Shown here piece after piece: positions 35,901 to 51,337 of a stretch of 64,000 nt of DNA (the stretch's first letter is position 1; every line of letters begins with the position of its first letter). Made by a program: the position numbers and the translations under genes. The stretch comes from Nematostella vectensis (taxonomy: Eukaryota > Cnidaria > Anthozoa > Actiniaria > Edwardsiidae), in contig NC_064040.1 in the NCBI RefSeq assembly GCF_932526225.1, positions 188,001 through 252,000 of the forward strand, given 5' to 3'. The notes beneath the pieces were generated by a model. That model did not search any database. It saw only the letters and a program-made list of their open reading frames with translations, and was not told the DNA's origin.

Positions 35901-38900
35901 AATAGAACAAAACTAAAAAGAAAACAAACACAACAGAGACCCCCACCAACAATTTTGATTTTTTTTACTTTCCTTTAAAAGGGGAGTGTCATGGTTAAGA
36001 GATTTGCAATAGCTCTAGAGCCCTGATACAATGAACTTCAGTGAAATTCTAATACTGACTTATGAGCTTTTGGTACATGTGTGAGACTTTAAACAAAACA
36101 AAAAAAATGACCACAAACTGTCCATTAACATAGTTTTCAATATAATATTGCATATTATTTAATAAGGTATTGACAGCTTTTAAAAAGTTCAACTGTTTGT
36201 TGACACTTAAAAGCCTACAATAATCACTGACTCCAGACATGAGCAGTACTATGTTTCTGCCCCTTTAAAGTAAAATACAGCTTTACTTAGTCAGCGTAGA
36301 CAAAATTGCGGATTTTGTCAATATTCTAATGTGAAGATGTCAATATTCTCCCCCCTTACGTCTTTATTTCTATTTATTTTATGATTTTCACATGATACCA
36401 AAACAGCGTCTTTTTTCTTCGCTAATTTGATGTCATGTACACAATAAAAGAGATGCGCCCGTGCGCATGGCGAGTCCCCAAGGGACCCAAGACGCCCAAA
36501 TAGACCTCTAGTTTTTGTCATCCACAATCTCGGCGAGCTGTGCGTGGCGTAACCGTATTACAGGCCTGGGATCCTGGTTATTGTCCTCCCCATTAATGCG
36601 CGGGTTGGGATAACCTTGCAAGAGTGTTGTACAGCATATTCGCTCGGAAATATTGGTGCTTGGGGCCTTCGGGTTCTTTACAGCCTTCCGTAAAAGCCTT
36701 GTGCTGCCATACCGATTGGGTAATCCGTATGTATGGTTTCCGTTTTGTTCTTCAGACCGGGTTCGATCCCAGGCCAATGGGCTTTTTTTTATTCGTTTTC
36801 TTTCTTTGTGCTTGACCCCACTAATCCTGATTGGTTTTGCGCAAAAATAATAAAAAAAGTGAGTTTGCAAAATAAGCTTGCTAGATTTATTGATTATATG
36901 TATTCAATTTGTTCCTAGGAAGTTAACAAAAAACACAAAGCAAAGAGTTTGAGGAAGTAAACAAGTATGTGAACTTTAATGTTCTATTTGAAGGGGTGCA
37001 TTTTGTACAGGGAAGCACACATAGAATGCTTAACTGGTGGAGAGGGAAGAGGTAAAAGTTTATTGAGCATAATTTCAACAATAGCAGGGGGAAGAGAGGG
37101 GCACTTTCTTCATACAATATTGCAGTTGTTACCTATTATTAAATAAGTTTGTAACATGTCTTTGTTTATTAAGCAAGGTCTATTTCTGAGACAAGCAAAC
37201 TCAAGTAAGGCTGTTGAAATAACAGGTGAGTGTTAAAAGAAAAACAATTATCTGATTAGAAAACTACTGTAGATTCCTTTGCACCAAAATAAGAACAAAC
37301 TTCATTTTGTTTGTTATTTATGGGGAACGAGATGAGCTCTACAAAGCCATAAAGAAATATGTATTGCTCATCTAAATTATACAAGTAAATGATAATATTA
37401 AAAAAGAACTACTGTAAGTAATTAGAGTGGTTTTCATTAACCCGTGAAACAAAGTGTGATAGTTAAACGGTAATAGTTAGAAAAAAACACAAAAAAGAAC
37501 AATAGAATCAGATCACCACAAAGTGTAATACGCTAAAGCGTAGTTCACGGGTTAATGAAGGTTTTGACATTTCAACCTTACATCCCCATGAAAGTAATGC
37601 CTAGTATCAAGTGCGCTACAGTAAGTATTTTGCAGTCAAGTTGTTTTCTGTTAGTAGGTAAAAAATTATTCTAAATAATAGTAATCATAGCTATGGTCAC
37701 CACTTACACATATAGCACTTGTAATGAAAAGAAAGAAAAAATATATATATATGCAGTCAAACAACAGAATTGCATGATAACCTTGAATATATTGAATAAA
37801 GGACTGCAAAAAGACATCTTTTGTACTAGTTGCTTGAATTGACCCTTGGCTATTTTTAGCTGAATTCCCCTCCCCCTCTAAAAAAGAAAATAATAATAAT
37901 AATAATAGAACAAAACTAAAAAGAAAACAAACACAACAGAGACCCCCACCAACAATTTTGATTTTTTTACTTTCCTTTAAAAGGGGAGTGTCATGGTTAA
38001 GAGATTTGCAATAGCTCTAGAGCCCTGACACAATGAACTTCAGTGAAATTCTAATACTGACTTATGAGCTTTTGGTACATGTGGGAGACTTTAAACAAAA
38101 CAAAAAAATGACCACAAACTGTCCATTAACATAGTTTTCAATATAATATTGCATATTATTTAATAAGGTATTGACAGCTTTTAAAAAGTTCAACTGTTTG
38201 TAGACACTTAAAAGCCTACAATAAACACTGACTCCAGACATGCGCAGTACTATGCTGCTGCCCCTTTAAAGTAAAATACAGCTTTACTTAGTCAGCGTAG
38301 ACAATATTGCGGATTTTGTCAATATTCTAATATGAAGATGTCAATATTCTCCCCCCTTACGTCTTTATTTCTATTTATTTTATGCTTTTCACATGATACC
38401 AAAACAGCTTTCTTTTTTCTTCGCTAATTTGATGTCATGTACACAATAAAAGAGATGCGCCCGTGCGCATGGCGAGTCCCCAAGGGACCCAAGACGCCCA
38501 AATAGACCTCTATTTTTTGTCATCCACAATCTCGGCGAGCTGTGCGTGGCGTAACCGTATTACAGGCCTGGGATCCTGGTTATTGTCCTCCCCATTAATG
38601 CGCGGGTTGGGATAACCTTGCAAGAGTGTTGTACAGCATATTCGCCCGGAAATATCGGTGCTTGGGGCCTTCGGGTTCTTTACAGCCTTCCGTAAAAGCC
38701 TTGTGCTGCCATACCGATTGGGTAATCCGTATGTATGGTTTCCGTTTTGTTCTTCAGACCGGGTTCGATCCCAGGCCAATGGGCTTTTTTTTATTCGTTT
38801 TCTTTCTTTGTGCTTGACCCCACTAATCCTGATTGGTTTTGCGCAAAAATAATAAAAAAAGTGAGTTTGCAAAATAAGCTTGCTAGATTTATTGATTATA

Positions 38901-41115
38901 TGTATTCAATTTGTTCCTAGGAAGTTAACAAAAAACACAAAGCAAAGAGTTTGAGGAAGTAAACAAGTATGTGAACTTTAATGTTCTATTTGAAGGGGTG
39001 CATTTTGTACAGGGAAGCACACATAGAATGCTTAACTGGTGGAGAGGGAAGAGGTAAAAGTTTATTGAGCATAATTTCAACAATAGCAGGGGGAAGAGAG
39101 GGGCACTTTCTTCATACAATATTGCAGTTGTTACCTATTATTAAATAAGTTTGTAACATGTCTTTGTTTATTAAGCAAGGTCTATTTCTGAGACAAGCAA
39201 ACTCAAGTAAGGCTGTTGAAATAACAGGTGAGTGTTAAAAGAAAAACAATTATCTGATTAGAAAACTACTGTAGATTCCTTTGCACCAAAATAAGAACAA
39301 ACTTCATTTTGTTTGTTATTTATGGGGAACGAGATGAGCTCTACAAAGCCATAAAGAAATATGTATTGCTCATCTAAATTATACAAGTAAATGATAATAT
39401 TAAAAAAGAACTACTGTAAGTAATTAGAGTGGTTTTCATTAACCCGTGAAACAAAGTGTGATAGTTAAACGGTAATAGTTAGAAAAAAACACAAAAAAGA
39501 ACAATAGAATCAGATCACCACAAAGTGTAATACGCTAAAGCGTAGTTCACGGGTTAATGAAGGTTTTGACATTTCAACCTTACATCCCCATGAAAGTAAT
39601 GCCTAGTATCAAGTGCGCTACAGTAAGTATTTTGCAGTCAAGTTGTTTTCTGTTAGTAGGTAAAAAATTATTCTAAATAATAGTAATCATAGCTATGGTC
39701 ACCACTTACACATATAGCACTTGTAATGAAAAGAAAGAAAAAATATATATATATGCAGTCAAACAACAGAATTGCATGATAACCTTGAATATATTGAATA
39801 AAGGACTGCAAAAAGACATCTTTTGTACTAGTTGCTTGAATTGACCCTTGGCTATTTTTAGCTGAATTCCCCTCCCCCTCTAAAAAAGAAAATAATAATA
39901 ATAATAATAGAACAAAACTAAAAAGAAAACAAACACAACAGAGACCCCCACCAACAATTTTGATTTTTTTACTTTCCTTTAAAAGGGGAGTGTCATGGTT
40001 AAGAGATTTGCAATAGCTCTAGAGCCCTGACACAATGAACTTCAGTGAAATTCTAATACTGACTTATGAGCTTTTGGTACATGTGGGAGACTTTAAACAA
40101 AACAAAAAAATGACCACAAACTGTCCATTAACATAGTTTTCAATATAATATTGCATATTATTTAATAAGGTATTGACAGCTTTTAAAAAGTTCAACTGTT
40201 TGTAGACACTTAAAAGCCTACAATAAACACTGACTCCAGACATGCGCAGTACTATGCTGCTGCCCCTTTAAAGTAAAATACAGCTTTACTTAGTCAGCGT
40301 AGACAATATTGCGGATTTTGTCAATATTCTAATATGAAGATGTCAATATTCTCCCCCCTTACGTCTTTATTTCTATTTATTTTATGCTTTTCACATGATA
40401 CCAAAACAGCTTTCTTTTTTCTTCGCTAATTTGATGTCATGTACACAATAAAAGAGATGCGCCCGTGCGCATGGCGAGTCCCCAAGGGACCCAAGACGCC
40501 CAAATAGACCTCTATTTTTTGTCATCCACAATCTCGGCGAGCTGTGCGTGGCGTAACCGTATTACAGGCCTGGGATCCTGGTTATTGTCCTCCCCATTAA
40601 TGCGCGGGTTGGGATAACCTTGCAAGAGTGTTGTACAGCATATTCGCCCGGAAATATCGGTGCTTGGGGCCTTCGGGTTCTTTACAGCCTTCCGCAAAAG
40701 CCTTGTGCTGCCATACCGATTGGGTAATCCGTATGTATGGTTTCCGTTTTGTTCTTCAGACCGGGTTCGATCCCAGGCCAATGGGCTTTTTTTTTATTCG
40801 TTTTCTTTCTTTGTGCTTGTTCCCCCTAATCCTGATTGGTTTTGCGCAAAAATAATAAAAAAAAGTGAGTTTGCAAAATAAGCTTGCTGGATTTATTGAT
40901 TATATGTATTCAATTTGTTCCTAGGAAGTTAACAAAAAACACAAAGCAAAGAGTTTGAGGAAGTAAACAAGTATGTGAACTTTAATGTTCTATTTGAAGG
41001 GGTGCATTTTGTACAGGGAAGCATACATAGAATGCTTAACTGGTGGAGAGGGAAGAGGTAAAAGTTTATTGAGCATAATTTCAACAATAGCAGGGGGAAG
41101 AGAGGGGCACTCTCT

Positions 41116-41595
41116 TCATACAATATTGCAGTTGTTACCTATTATTAAATAAGTTTGTAACATGTCTTTGTTTATTAAGCAAGGTCTATTTCTGAGACAA
41201 GCAAACTCAAGTAAGGCTGTTGAAATAACAGGTGAGTGTTAAAAGAAAAACAATTATCTGATTAGAAAACTACTGTAGATTCCTTTGCACCAAAATAAGA
41301 ACAAACTTCATTTTGTTTGTTATTTATGAGGAACAAGATGAGCTCTACAAAGCCATCATACAATATTGCAGTTTTTACCTGTTATTAAATAAGTTTGTAA
41401 CATGTCTTTGTTTATTAAGCAAGGTCTATTTCTGAGACAAGCAAACTCAAGTAAGGCTGTTGAAATAACAGGTGAGTGTTAAAATAAAAAACAATTATCT
41501 GATTAGAAAACTACTGTAGATTCCTTTGCACCAAAATAAGAACAAACTTTATTTTGTTTGTTATTTATGAGAAACGAGATGAGCTCTACAAAGAC
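41116..41595. repeat. 240-bp internal tandem duplication in an array-1 unit (copy 2 of 3)
   Basis: TCATACAATATTGCAG begins at 41116 and again at 41356. The junction is the same as in the unit near 12.96 kb, including the variant TTTTTACCTGTTATT in the second copy, so the duplication arose once and was spread. Confidence 0.9.
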
Positions 41596-43359
41596 ATAAA
41601 GAAATATGTATTGCTTATCTAAATTATACAAGTAAATGATAATATTAAAAAAGAACTACTGTAAGTAATTAGAGTGGTTTTCATTAACCCGTGAAACAAA
41701 GTGTGATAGTTAAACGGTAATAGTTAGAAAAAAACACAAAAAAGAACAATAGAATCAGATCACCACAAAGTGTAATACGCTAAAGAGTAGTTCACGGGTT
41801 AATGAAGGTTTTGACATTTCAACCTTACATCCACATGAAAGTAATGCCTAATATCGAGTGCCCTACAGTAAGTGTTTTGCAGTCAAGTTGTTTTCTGTTA
41901 GTAGGTAAAAAATTATTCTAAATAATAGTAATCATAGCTATGGTCACCACTTACACATATAGCACTTGTAATGAAAAGAAAGAAAAAATATATATATATG
42001 CAGTCAAACAACAGAATTGCATGATAACCTTGAATATATTGAATAAAGGACTGCAAAAAAACATCTTTTGTACTAGTTGCTTGAATTGACCCTTGGCTAT
42101 TTTTAGCTGAATTCCCCTCCCCCTCTAAAAAAGAAAATAATAATAATAATAATATAACAAAACTAAAAAGAAAACAAACACAACAGAGACCCCAACCAAC
42201 AATTTTGATTTTTTTTACTTTCCTTTAAAAGGGGAGTGTCATGGTTAAGAGATTTGCAATAGCTCTAGAGCCCTGACACAATGAACTTCAGTGAAATTCT
42301 AATACTGACTTATGAGCTTTTGGTACATGTGGGAGACTTTAAACAAAACAAAAAAAATGACCACAAACTGTCCATTAACATAGTTTTCAATATAATATTG
42401 CATATTATTTAATAAGGTATTGACAGCTTTTAAAAAGTTCAACTGTTTGTAGACACTTAAAAGCCTACAATAAACACTGACTCCAGACATGCGCAGTACT
42501 ATGCTGCTGCCCCTTTAAAGTAAAATACAGCTTTACTTAGTCAGCGTAGACAATACTGCGGATTTTGTCAATATTTTAATATGAAGATGTCAATATTCTC
42601 CCCCCTTACGTCTTTATTTCTATTTATTTTATGCTTTTCACATGATACCAAAACAGCGTCTTTTTTCTTCTCTAATTCGATGTCATGTACACAATAAAAG
42701 AGATGCGCCCGTGCGCATGGCGAGTCCCCAAGGGACCCAAGACGCCCAAATAGACCTCTATTTTTTGTCATCCACAATCTCGGCGAGCTGTGCGTGGCGT
42801 AACCGTATTACAGGCCTGGGATCCTGGTTATTGTCCTCCCCATTAATGCGCGGGTTGGGATAACCTTGCAAGAGTGTTGTACAGCATATTCGCTCGGAAA
42901 TATCGGTGCTTGGGGCCTTCGGGTTCTTTACAGCCTTCCGTAAAAGCCTTGTGCTGCCATACCGATTGGGTAATCCGTATGTATGGTTTCCGTTTTGTTC
43001 TTCAGACCGGGTTCGATCCCAGGCCAATGGGCTTTTTTTTTATTCGTTTTCTTTCTTTGTGCTTGACCCCCCTAATCCTGATTGGTTTTGCGCAAAAATA
43101 ATAAAAAAAGTGAGTTTGCAAAATAAGCTTGCTGGATTTATTGATTATATGTATTCAATTTGTTCCTAGGAAGTTAACAAAAAACACAAAGCAAAGAGTT
43201 TGAGGAAGTAAACAAGTATGTGAACTTTAATGTTTTATTTGAAGGGGTGCATTTTGTACAGGGAGCATACATAGAATGCTTAACTGGTGGAGAGGGAAGA
43301 GGTAAAAGTTTATTGAGCATAATTTCAACAATAGCAGGGGGAAGAGAGGGGCACTCTCT

Positions 43360-43839
43360 TCATACAATATTGCAGTTGTTACCTATTATTAAATAAGTTT
43401 GTAACATGTCTTTGTTTATTAAGCAAGGTCTATTTCTGAGACAAGCAAACTCAAGTAAGGCTGTTGAAATAACAGGTGAGTGTTAAAAGAAAAACAATTA
43501 TCTGATTAGAAAACTACTGTAGATTCCTTTGCACCAAAATAAGAACAAGCTTCATTTTGTTTGTTATTTATGAGGAACGAGATGAGCTCTACAAAGCCAT
43601 CATACAATATTGCAGTTTTTACCTGTTATTAAATAAGTTTGTAACATGTCTTTGTTTATTAAGCAAGGTCTATTTCTGAAACAAGCAAACTCAAGTAAGG
43701 CTGTTGAAATAACAGGTGAGTGTTAAAAGAAAAACAATTATCTGATTAGAAAACTACTGTAGATTCCTTTGCACCAAAATAAGAACAAACTTTATTTTGT
43801 TTGTTATTTATGAGGAACGAGATGAGCTCTACAAAGACA
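43360..43839. repeat. 240-bp internal tandem duplication in an array-1 unit (copy 3 of 3)
   Basis: Copies begin at 43360 and 43600 with the same AAAGCCATCATACAATATT junction. It is the direct neighbour of the unit at 41.1-41.6 kb, which suggests local unit duplication. Confidence 0.9.
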
Positions 43840-46800
43840 TAAAGAAATATGTATTGCTCATCTAAATTATACAAGTAAATGATAATATTAAAAAAGAACT
43901 ACTGTAAGTATTTAGAGTGGTTTTCATTAACACGTGAAACAAAGTGTGATAGTTAAACGGTAATAGTTAGAAAAAAACACAAAAAAGAACAATAGAATCA
44001 GATCACCACAAGGTGTAATACGCTGAAGCGTAGTTCACGGGTTAATGAAGGTTTTGACATTTCAACCTTACATCCACATGAAAGTAATGCCTAATATCGA
44101 GTGCCCTACAGTAAGTGTTTTGCAGTCAAGTTGTTTTCTGTTAGTAGGTAAAAAATTATTCTAAATAATAGTAATCATAGCTATGGTCACCACTTACACA
44201 TATAGCACTTGTAATGAAAAGAAAGAAAAAATTTATATATATGCAGTCAAACAACAGAATTGCATGATAACCTTGAATATATTGAATAAAGGACTGCAAA
44301 AAAACATATTTTGTACTAGTTGCTTGGATTGACCCTTGGCTATTTTTAGCTGAATTCCCCTCCCCTTCTAAAAAAGAAAATAAAAATAATAATAATAATA
44401 ATAGAACAAAACTAAAAAGAAAACAAACACAACAGAGACCCCCACCAGCAATTTTGATTTTTTTTACTTTCCTTTAAAAGGGGAGTGTCATGGTTAAGAG
44501 ATTTGCAATAGCTCTAGAGCCCTGACACAATGAACTTCAGTGAAATTCTAATACTGACTTATGAGCTTTTGGTACATGTGGGAGACTTTAAACAAAACAA
44601 AAAAATGACCACAAACTGTCCATTAACATAGTTTTCAATATAATATTGCATATTATTTAATAGGGTATTGACAGCTTTTAAAAAGTTCAACTGTTTGTAG
44701 ACACTTAAAAGCCTACAATAAACACTGACTCCAGACATGCGCAGTACTATGCTGCTGCCCCTTTAAAGTAAAATACAGCTTTACTTAGTCAGCGTAGACA
44801 ATATTGCGGATTTTGTCAATATTCTAATATGAAGATGTCAATATTCTCCCCCCTTACGTCTTTATTTCTATTTATTTTATGCTTTTCACATGATACCAAA
44901 ACAGCGTCTTTTTTCTTCGCTAATTTGATGTCATGTACACAATAAAAGAGATGCGCCCGTGCGCATGGCGAGTCCCCAAGGGACCCAAGACGCCCAAATA
45001 GACCTCTATTTTTTGTAATCCACAATCTCGGCGAGCTGTGCGTGGCGTAACCGTATTACAGGCCTGGGATCCTGGTTATTGTCCTCCCCATTAATGCGCG
45101 GGTTGGGATAACCTTGCAAGAGTGTTGTACAGCATATTCGCTCGGAAATATCGGTGCTTGGGGCCTTCGGGTTTTTTACAGCCTTCCGTAAAAGCCTTGT
45201 GCTGCCATACCGATTGGGTAATCCGTATGTATGGTTTCCGTTTTGTTCTTCAGACCGGGTTCGATCCCAGGCCAATGGGCTTTTTTTTTTATTCGTTTTC
45301 TTTCTTTGTGCCTCACCCCCCTAATCCTGATTGGTTTTGCGCAAAAATAATAATAAAAAGTGAGTTTGCAAAATAAGCTTGCTAGATTTATTGATTATAT
45401 GTATTCAATTTGTTCCTAGGAAGTTAACAAAAAACACAAAGCAAAGAGTTTGAGGAAGTAAACAAGTATGTGAACTTTAATGTTCTATTTGAAGGGGTGC
45501 ATTTTGTACAGGGAAGCATACATAGAATGCTTAACTGGTGGAGAGGGAAGAGGTAAAAGTTTATTGAGCATAATTTCAACAACAGCAGGGGGAAAAGAGG
45601 GGCACTCTCTTCATACAATATTGCAGTTGTTACCTATTATTAAATAAGTTTGTAACATGTCTTTGTTTATTAAGCAAGGTCTATTTCTGAGACAAGCAAA
45701 CTCAAGTAAGGCTGTTGAAATAACAGGTGAGTGTTAAAAGAAAAACAATTATCTGATTAGAAAACTACTGTAGATTCCTTTGCACCAAAATAAGAACAAA
45801 CTTCATTTTGTTTGTTATTTATGAGGAACGAGATGAGCTCTACAAAGCCATAAAGAAATATGTATTGCTCATCTAAATTATACAAGTAAATGATAATATT
45901 AAAAAAGAACTACTGTAAGTAATTAGAGTGGTTTTTATTAACCCGTGAAACAAAGTGTGATAGTTAAACGGTAATAGTTAGTAAAACACAAAAAAGAACA
46001 ATAGAATCAGATCACTACAAAGTGTAATACGCTAAAGCGTAGTTCACGGGTTAATGAAGGTTTTGACATTTTAACCTTACATCCACATGAAAGTAATGCC
46101 TAATATCGAGTGCCCTACAGTAAGTGTTTTGCAGTCAAGTTGTTTTCTGTTAGTAGGTAAAAAAAATATTCTAAATAATAGTAATCATAGCTATGGTCAC
46201 CACTTACACATATAGAACTTGTAATGAAAAGAAAGACAAAATATATATATATGCAGTCAAACAACAGAATTGCATGATAACCTTGAATATATTGAATAAA
46301 GGACTGCAAAAAAACATCTTTTGTACTAGTTGCTTGAATTGACCCTTGGCTATTTTTAGCTGAATTCCCCTCCCCCTCTAAAAAAGAAAATAATAATAAT
46401 AATAATAGAACAAAACTAAAAAGAAAACAAACACAACAGAGACCCCCACCAACAATTTTGATTTTTTTTTTCTTTCCTTTAAAAGGCGAGTGTCATGGTT
46501 AAAAGATTTGCAATAGCTCTAGAGCCCTGACACAATGAACTTCAGTGAAATTCTAATACTGACTTATGAGCTTTTGGTACATGTGGGAGACTTTAAACAA
46601 AACAAAAAAATGACCACAAACTGTCCATTAACATAGTTTTCAATATAATATTGCATATTATTTTATAAGGTATTGACAGCTTTTAAAAAGTTCAACTGTT
46701 TGTTGACACTTAAAAGCCTACAATAATCACTGACTCCAGACATGAGCAGTACTATGTTGCTGCCCCTTTAAAGTAAAATACAGCTTTACTTAGTCAGCGT

Positions 46801-49422
46801 AGACAAAAATGCGGATTTTGTCAATATTCTAATATGAAGATGTCAATATTCTCCCCCCTTACGTCTTTATTTCTATTTATTTTATGATTTTCACATGATA
46901 CCAAAACAGCGTCTTTTTTCTTCGCTAATTTGATGTCATGTACACAATAAAAGAGATGCGCCCGTGCGCATGGCGAGTCCCCAAGGGACCCAAGACGCCC
47001 AAATAGACCTCTATTTTTTGTCATCCACAATCTCGGCGAGCTGTGCGTGGCGTAACCGTATTACAGGCCTGGGATCCTGGTTATTGTCCTCCCCATTAAT
47101 GCGCGGGTTGGGATAACCTTGCAAGAGTGTTCTACAGCATATTCGCTCGGAAATATCGGTGCTTGGGGCCTTCGGGTTCTTTACAGCCTTCCGTAAAAGC
47201 CTTGTGCTGCCATACCGATTGGGTAATCCGTATGTATGGTTTCCGTTTTGTTCTTCAGACCGGGTTCGATCCCAGGCCAATGGGCTTTTTTTTTATTCGT
47301 TTTCTTTCTTTGTGCCTCACCCCCCTAATCCTGATTGGTTTTGCGCAAAAATAATAATAAAAAGTGAGTTTGCAAAATAAGCTTGCTAGATTTATTGATT
47401 ATATGTATTCAATTTGTTCCTAGGAAGTTAACAAAAAACACAAAGCAAAGAGTTTGAGGAAGTAAACAAGTATGTGAACTTTAATGTTCTATTTGAAGGG
47501 GTGCATTTTGTACAGGGAAGCATACATAGAATGCTTAACTGGTGGAGAGGGAAGAGGTAAAAGTTTATTGAGCATAATTTCAACAACAGCAGGGGGAAAA
47601 GAGGGGCACTCTCTTCATACAATATTGCAGTTGTTACCTATTATTAAATAAGTTTGTAACATGTCTTTGTTTATTAAGCAAGGTCTATTTCTGAGACAAG
47701 CAAACTCAAGTAAGGCTGTTGAAATAACAGGTGAGTGTTAAAAGAAAAACAATTATCTGATTAGAAAACTACTGTAGATTCCTTTGCACCAAAATAAGAA
47801 CAAACTTCATTTCGTTTGTTATTTATGAGGAACGAGATGAGCTCTACAAAGCCGTAAAGAAATATGTATTGCTCATCTAAATTATACAAGTAAATGATAA
47901 TATTAAAAAAGAACTACTGTAAGTAATTAGAGTGGTTTTCATTAACCCGTGAAACAAAGTGTGATAGTTAAACGGTAATAGTTAGTAAAACACAAAAAAG
48001 AACAATAGAATCAGATCACCACAAAGTGTAATACGCTAAAGCGTAGTTCACGGGTTAATGAAGGTTTTGACATTTCAACCTTACATCCACATGAAGGTAA
48101 TGCCTAATATCGAGTGCCCTACAGTAAGTGTTTTGCAGTTAAGTTGTTTTCTGTTAGTAGGTAAAAAAATATTCTAAATAATAGTAATCATAGCTATGGT
48201 CACCACTTACACATATAGAACTTGTAATGAAAAGAAAGAAAAAATATATATATATATGCAGTCAAACAACAGAATTGCATGATAACCTTGAATATATTGA
48301 ATAAAGGACTGCAAAAAAACATCTTTTGTACTAGTTGCTTGAATTGACCCTTGGCTATTTTTAGCTGAATTCCCCTCCCCCTCTAAAAAAGAAAATAATA
48401 ATAATAATAATAGAACAAAACTAAAAAGAAAACAAACACAACAGAGACCTCCACCAACAATTTTGATTTTTTTTACTTACCTTTAAAAGGGGAGTGTCAT
48501 GGTTAAGAGATTTGCAATAGCCCTAGAGCCCTGACACAATGAACTTCAGTGAAATTCTAATACTTACTTATGAGCTTTTGGTACATGTGGGAGACTTTAA
48601 ACAAAACAAAAAAAAATGACCACAAACTGTCCATTAACATAGTTTTCAATATAATATTGCTTATTATTTAATAAGGTATTGACAGCTTTTAAAAAGTTCA
48701 ACTGTTTGTAGACACTTAAAGCCAACAATAAACACTGACTCCAGACATGCGCAGTACTATGCTGCTGCCCCTTTAAAGTAAAATACAGCTTTACTTAGTC
48801 AGCGTAGACAATAATGCGGATTTTGTCAATATTCTAATATGAATATGTCAATATTCTCCCCTCTTACGTCTTTATTTCTATTTATTTTATGCTTTTCACA
48901 TGATACCAAAACAGCGTCTTTTTTCTTCGCTAATTTGATGTCATGTGCACAATAAAAGAGATGCCCCCGTGCGCATGGCGAGTCCCCAAGGGACCCAAGT
49001 CGCCCAAATAGACCTCTATTTTTTGTCATCCACAATCTCGGCGAGCTGTGCGTGGCGTTACCGTATTACAGGCCTGGGATCCTGGTTATTGTCCTCCCCA
49101 TTAATGCGCGGGTTGGGATAACCTTGCAAGAGTGTTGTACAGCATATTCGCTCGGAAATATCGGTGCTTGGGGCCTTCGGGTTCTTTACAGCCTTCCGTA
49201 AAAGCCTTGTGCTGCCATACCGATTGGGTAATCCGTATGTATGGTTTCCGTTTTGTTCTTCAGACCGGGTTCGATCCCAGGCCAATGGGCTTTTTTTTTA
49301 TTCGTTTTCTTTCGTTGTGCTTGACCCCCCTAATCCTGATTGGTTTTGCGCAAAAATAATAAAAAAAGTGAGTTTGCAAAATAAGCTTGCTAGATTTATT
49401 GATTATATGTATTCAATTTGTT

Positions 49423-51337
49423 CCTAGGAAGTTAACAAAAAACACAAAGCAAAGAGTTTGAGGAAGTAAACAAGTATGTGAACTTTAATGTTCTATTTGA
49501 AGGGGTGCATTTTGTACAGGGAGCATACATAGAATGCTTAACTGGTGGAGAGGGAAGAGGTAAAAGTTTATTGAGCATAATTTCAACAATAGCAGGGGGA
49601 AGAGAGGGGCACTCTCTTCATACAATATTGCAGTTGTTACCTATTATTAAATAAGTTTGTAACATGTCTTTGTTTATTAAGCAAGGTCTATTTCTGAGAC
49701 AAGCAAACTCAAGTAAGGCTGTTGAAATAACAGGTGAGTGTTAAAAGAAAAACAATTATCTGATTAGAAAACTACTGTAGATTCCTTTGCACCAAAATAA
49801 GAACAAACTTCATTTTGTTTGTTATTTATGAGGAACGAGATGAGCTCTACAAAGCCATAAAGAAATATGTATTGCTCATCTAAATTATACAAGTAAATGA
49901 TAATATTAAAAAAGAACTACTGTAAGTAATTAGAGTGGTTTTCATTAACCCGTGAAACAAAGTGTGATAGTTAAACGGTAATAGTTAGAAAAAAACACAA
50001 AAAAGAACAATAGAATCAGATCACCACAAAGTGTAATACGCTAAAGCGTAGTTCACGGGTTAATGAAGGTTTTGACATTTCAACCTTACATCCACATGAA
50101 AGTAATGCCTAATATCGAGTGCCCTACAGTAAGTGTTTTGCAGTCAAGTTGAAAAAAAATATATATATGCAGTCAAACAACAGAATTGCATGATAACCTT
50201 GAATATATTGAATAAAGGACTGCAAAAAAACATCTTTTGTACTAGTTGCTTGAATTGACCCTTGGCTATTTTTAGCTGAATTCCCCTCCCCCTCTAAAAA
50301 AGAAAATAATAATAATAATAATAGAACAAAACTAAAAAGAAAACAAACACAACAGAGACCCCCACCAACAATTTTGATTTTTTTTTACTTTCCTTTAAAA
50401 GTGGAGTGTCATGGTTAAGAGATTTGCAATAGCTCTAGAGCCCTGACACAATGAACTTCAGTGAAATTCTAATACTGACTTATGAGCTTTTGGTACATGT
50501 GGGAGACTTTAAACAAAACAAAAAAAATGACCACAAACTGTCCATTAACATAGTTTTCAATATAATATTGCATATTATTTAATAAGGTATTGACAGCTTT
50601 TAAAAAGTTCAACTGTTTGTAGACACTTAAAAGCCTACAATAAACACTGACTCCAGACATGCGCAGTACTATGTTGCTGCCCCTTTAAAGTAAAATACAG
50701 CTTTACTTAGTCAGCGTAGACAAAATTGCGGATTTTGTCAATATTCTAATATGAAGATGTCAATATTCTACCCCCTTACGTCTTTATTTCTATTTATTTT
50801 ATGCTTTTTACATGATACCAAAACAGCGTCTTTTGTCTTCGCTAATTTGATGTCATGTACACAATAAAAGAGATGCGCCCGTGCGCATGGCGAGTCCCCA
50901 AGGGACCCAAGACGCCCAAATAGACCTCTATTTTTTGTCATCCACAATCGCGGCGAGCTGTGCGTGGCGTAACCGTATTACAGGCCTGGGATCCTGGTTA
51001 TTGTCCTCCCCATTAATGCGCGGGTTGGGATAACCTTGCAAGAGTGTTGTACAGCATATTCGCTCGGAAATATCGGTGCTTGGGGCCTTCGGGTTCTTTA
51101 CAGCCTTCCGTAAAAGCCTTGTGCTGCCATACCGATTGGGTAATCCGTATGTATGGTTTCCGTTTTGTTCTTCAGACCGGGTTCAATCCCAGGCCAATGG
51201 GCTTTTTTTTTAATTCGTTTTTTTTTCTTTGTGCTGGACCCCCTTAATCCTGATAGGTTTTGCGCAAAAATAATAACAAAAAGTGAGTTTGCAAAATAAG
51301 CTTGCTAGATTTATTGATTATATGTATTCAATTTGTT
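49423..51337 (+). repeat. Array-1 unit with an 86-bp deletion (first of two)
   Basis: At about 50150 the unit goes directly from CAGTCAAGTTG to AAAAAAAATATATATATGCAG and lacks the intervening stretch containing GCTATGGTCACC. The identical junction recurs near 56080. Confidence 0.88.
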
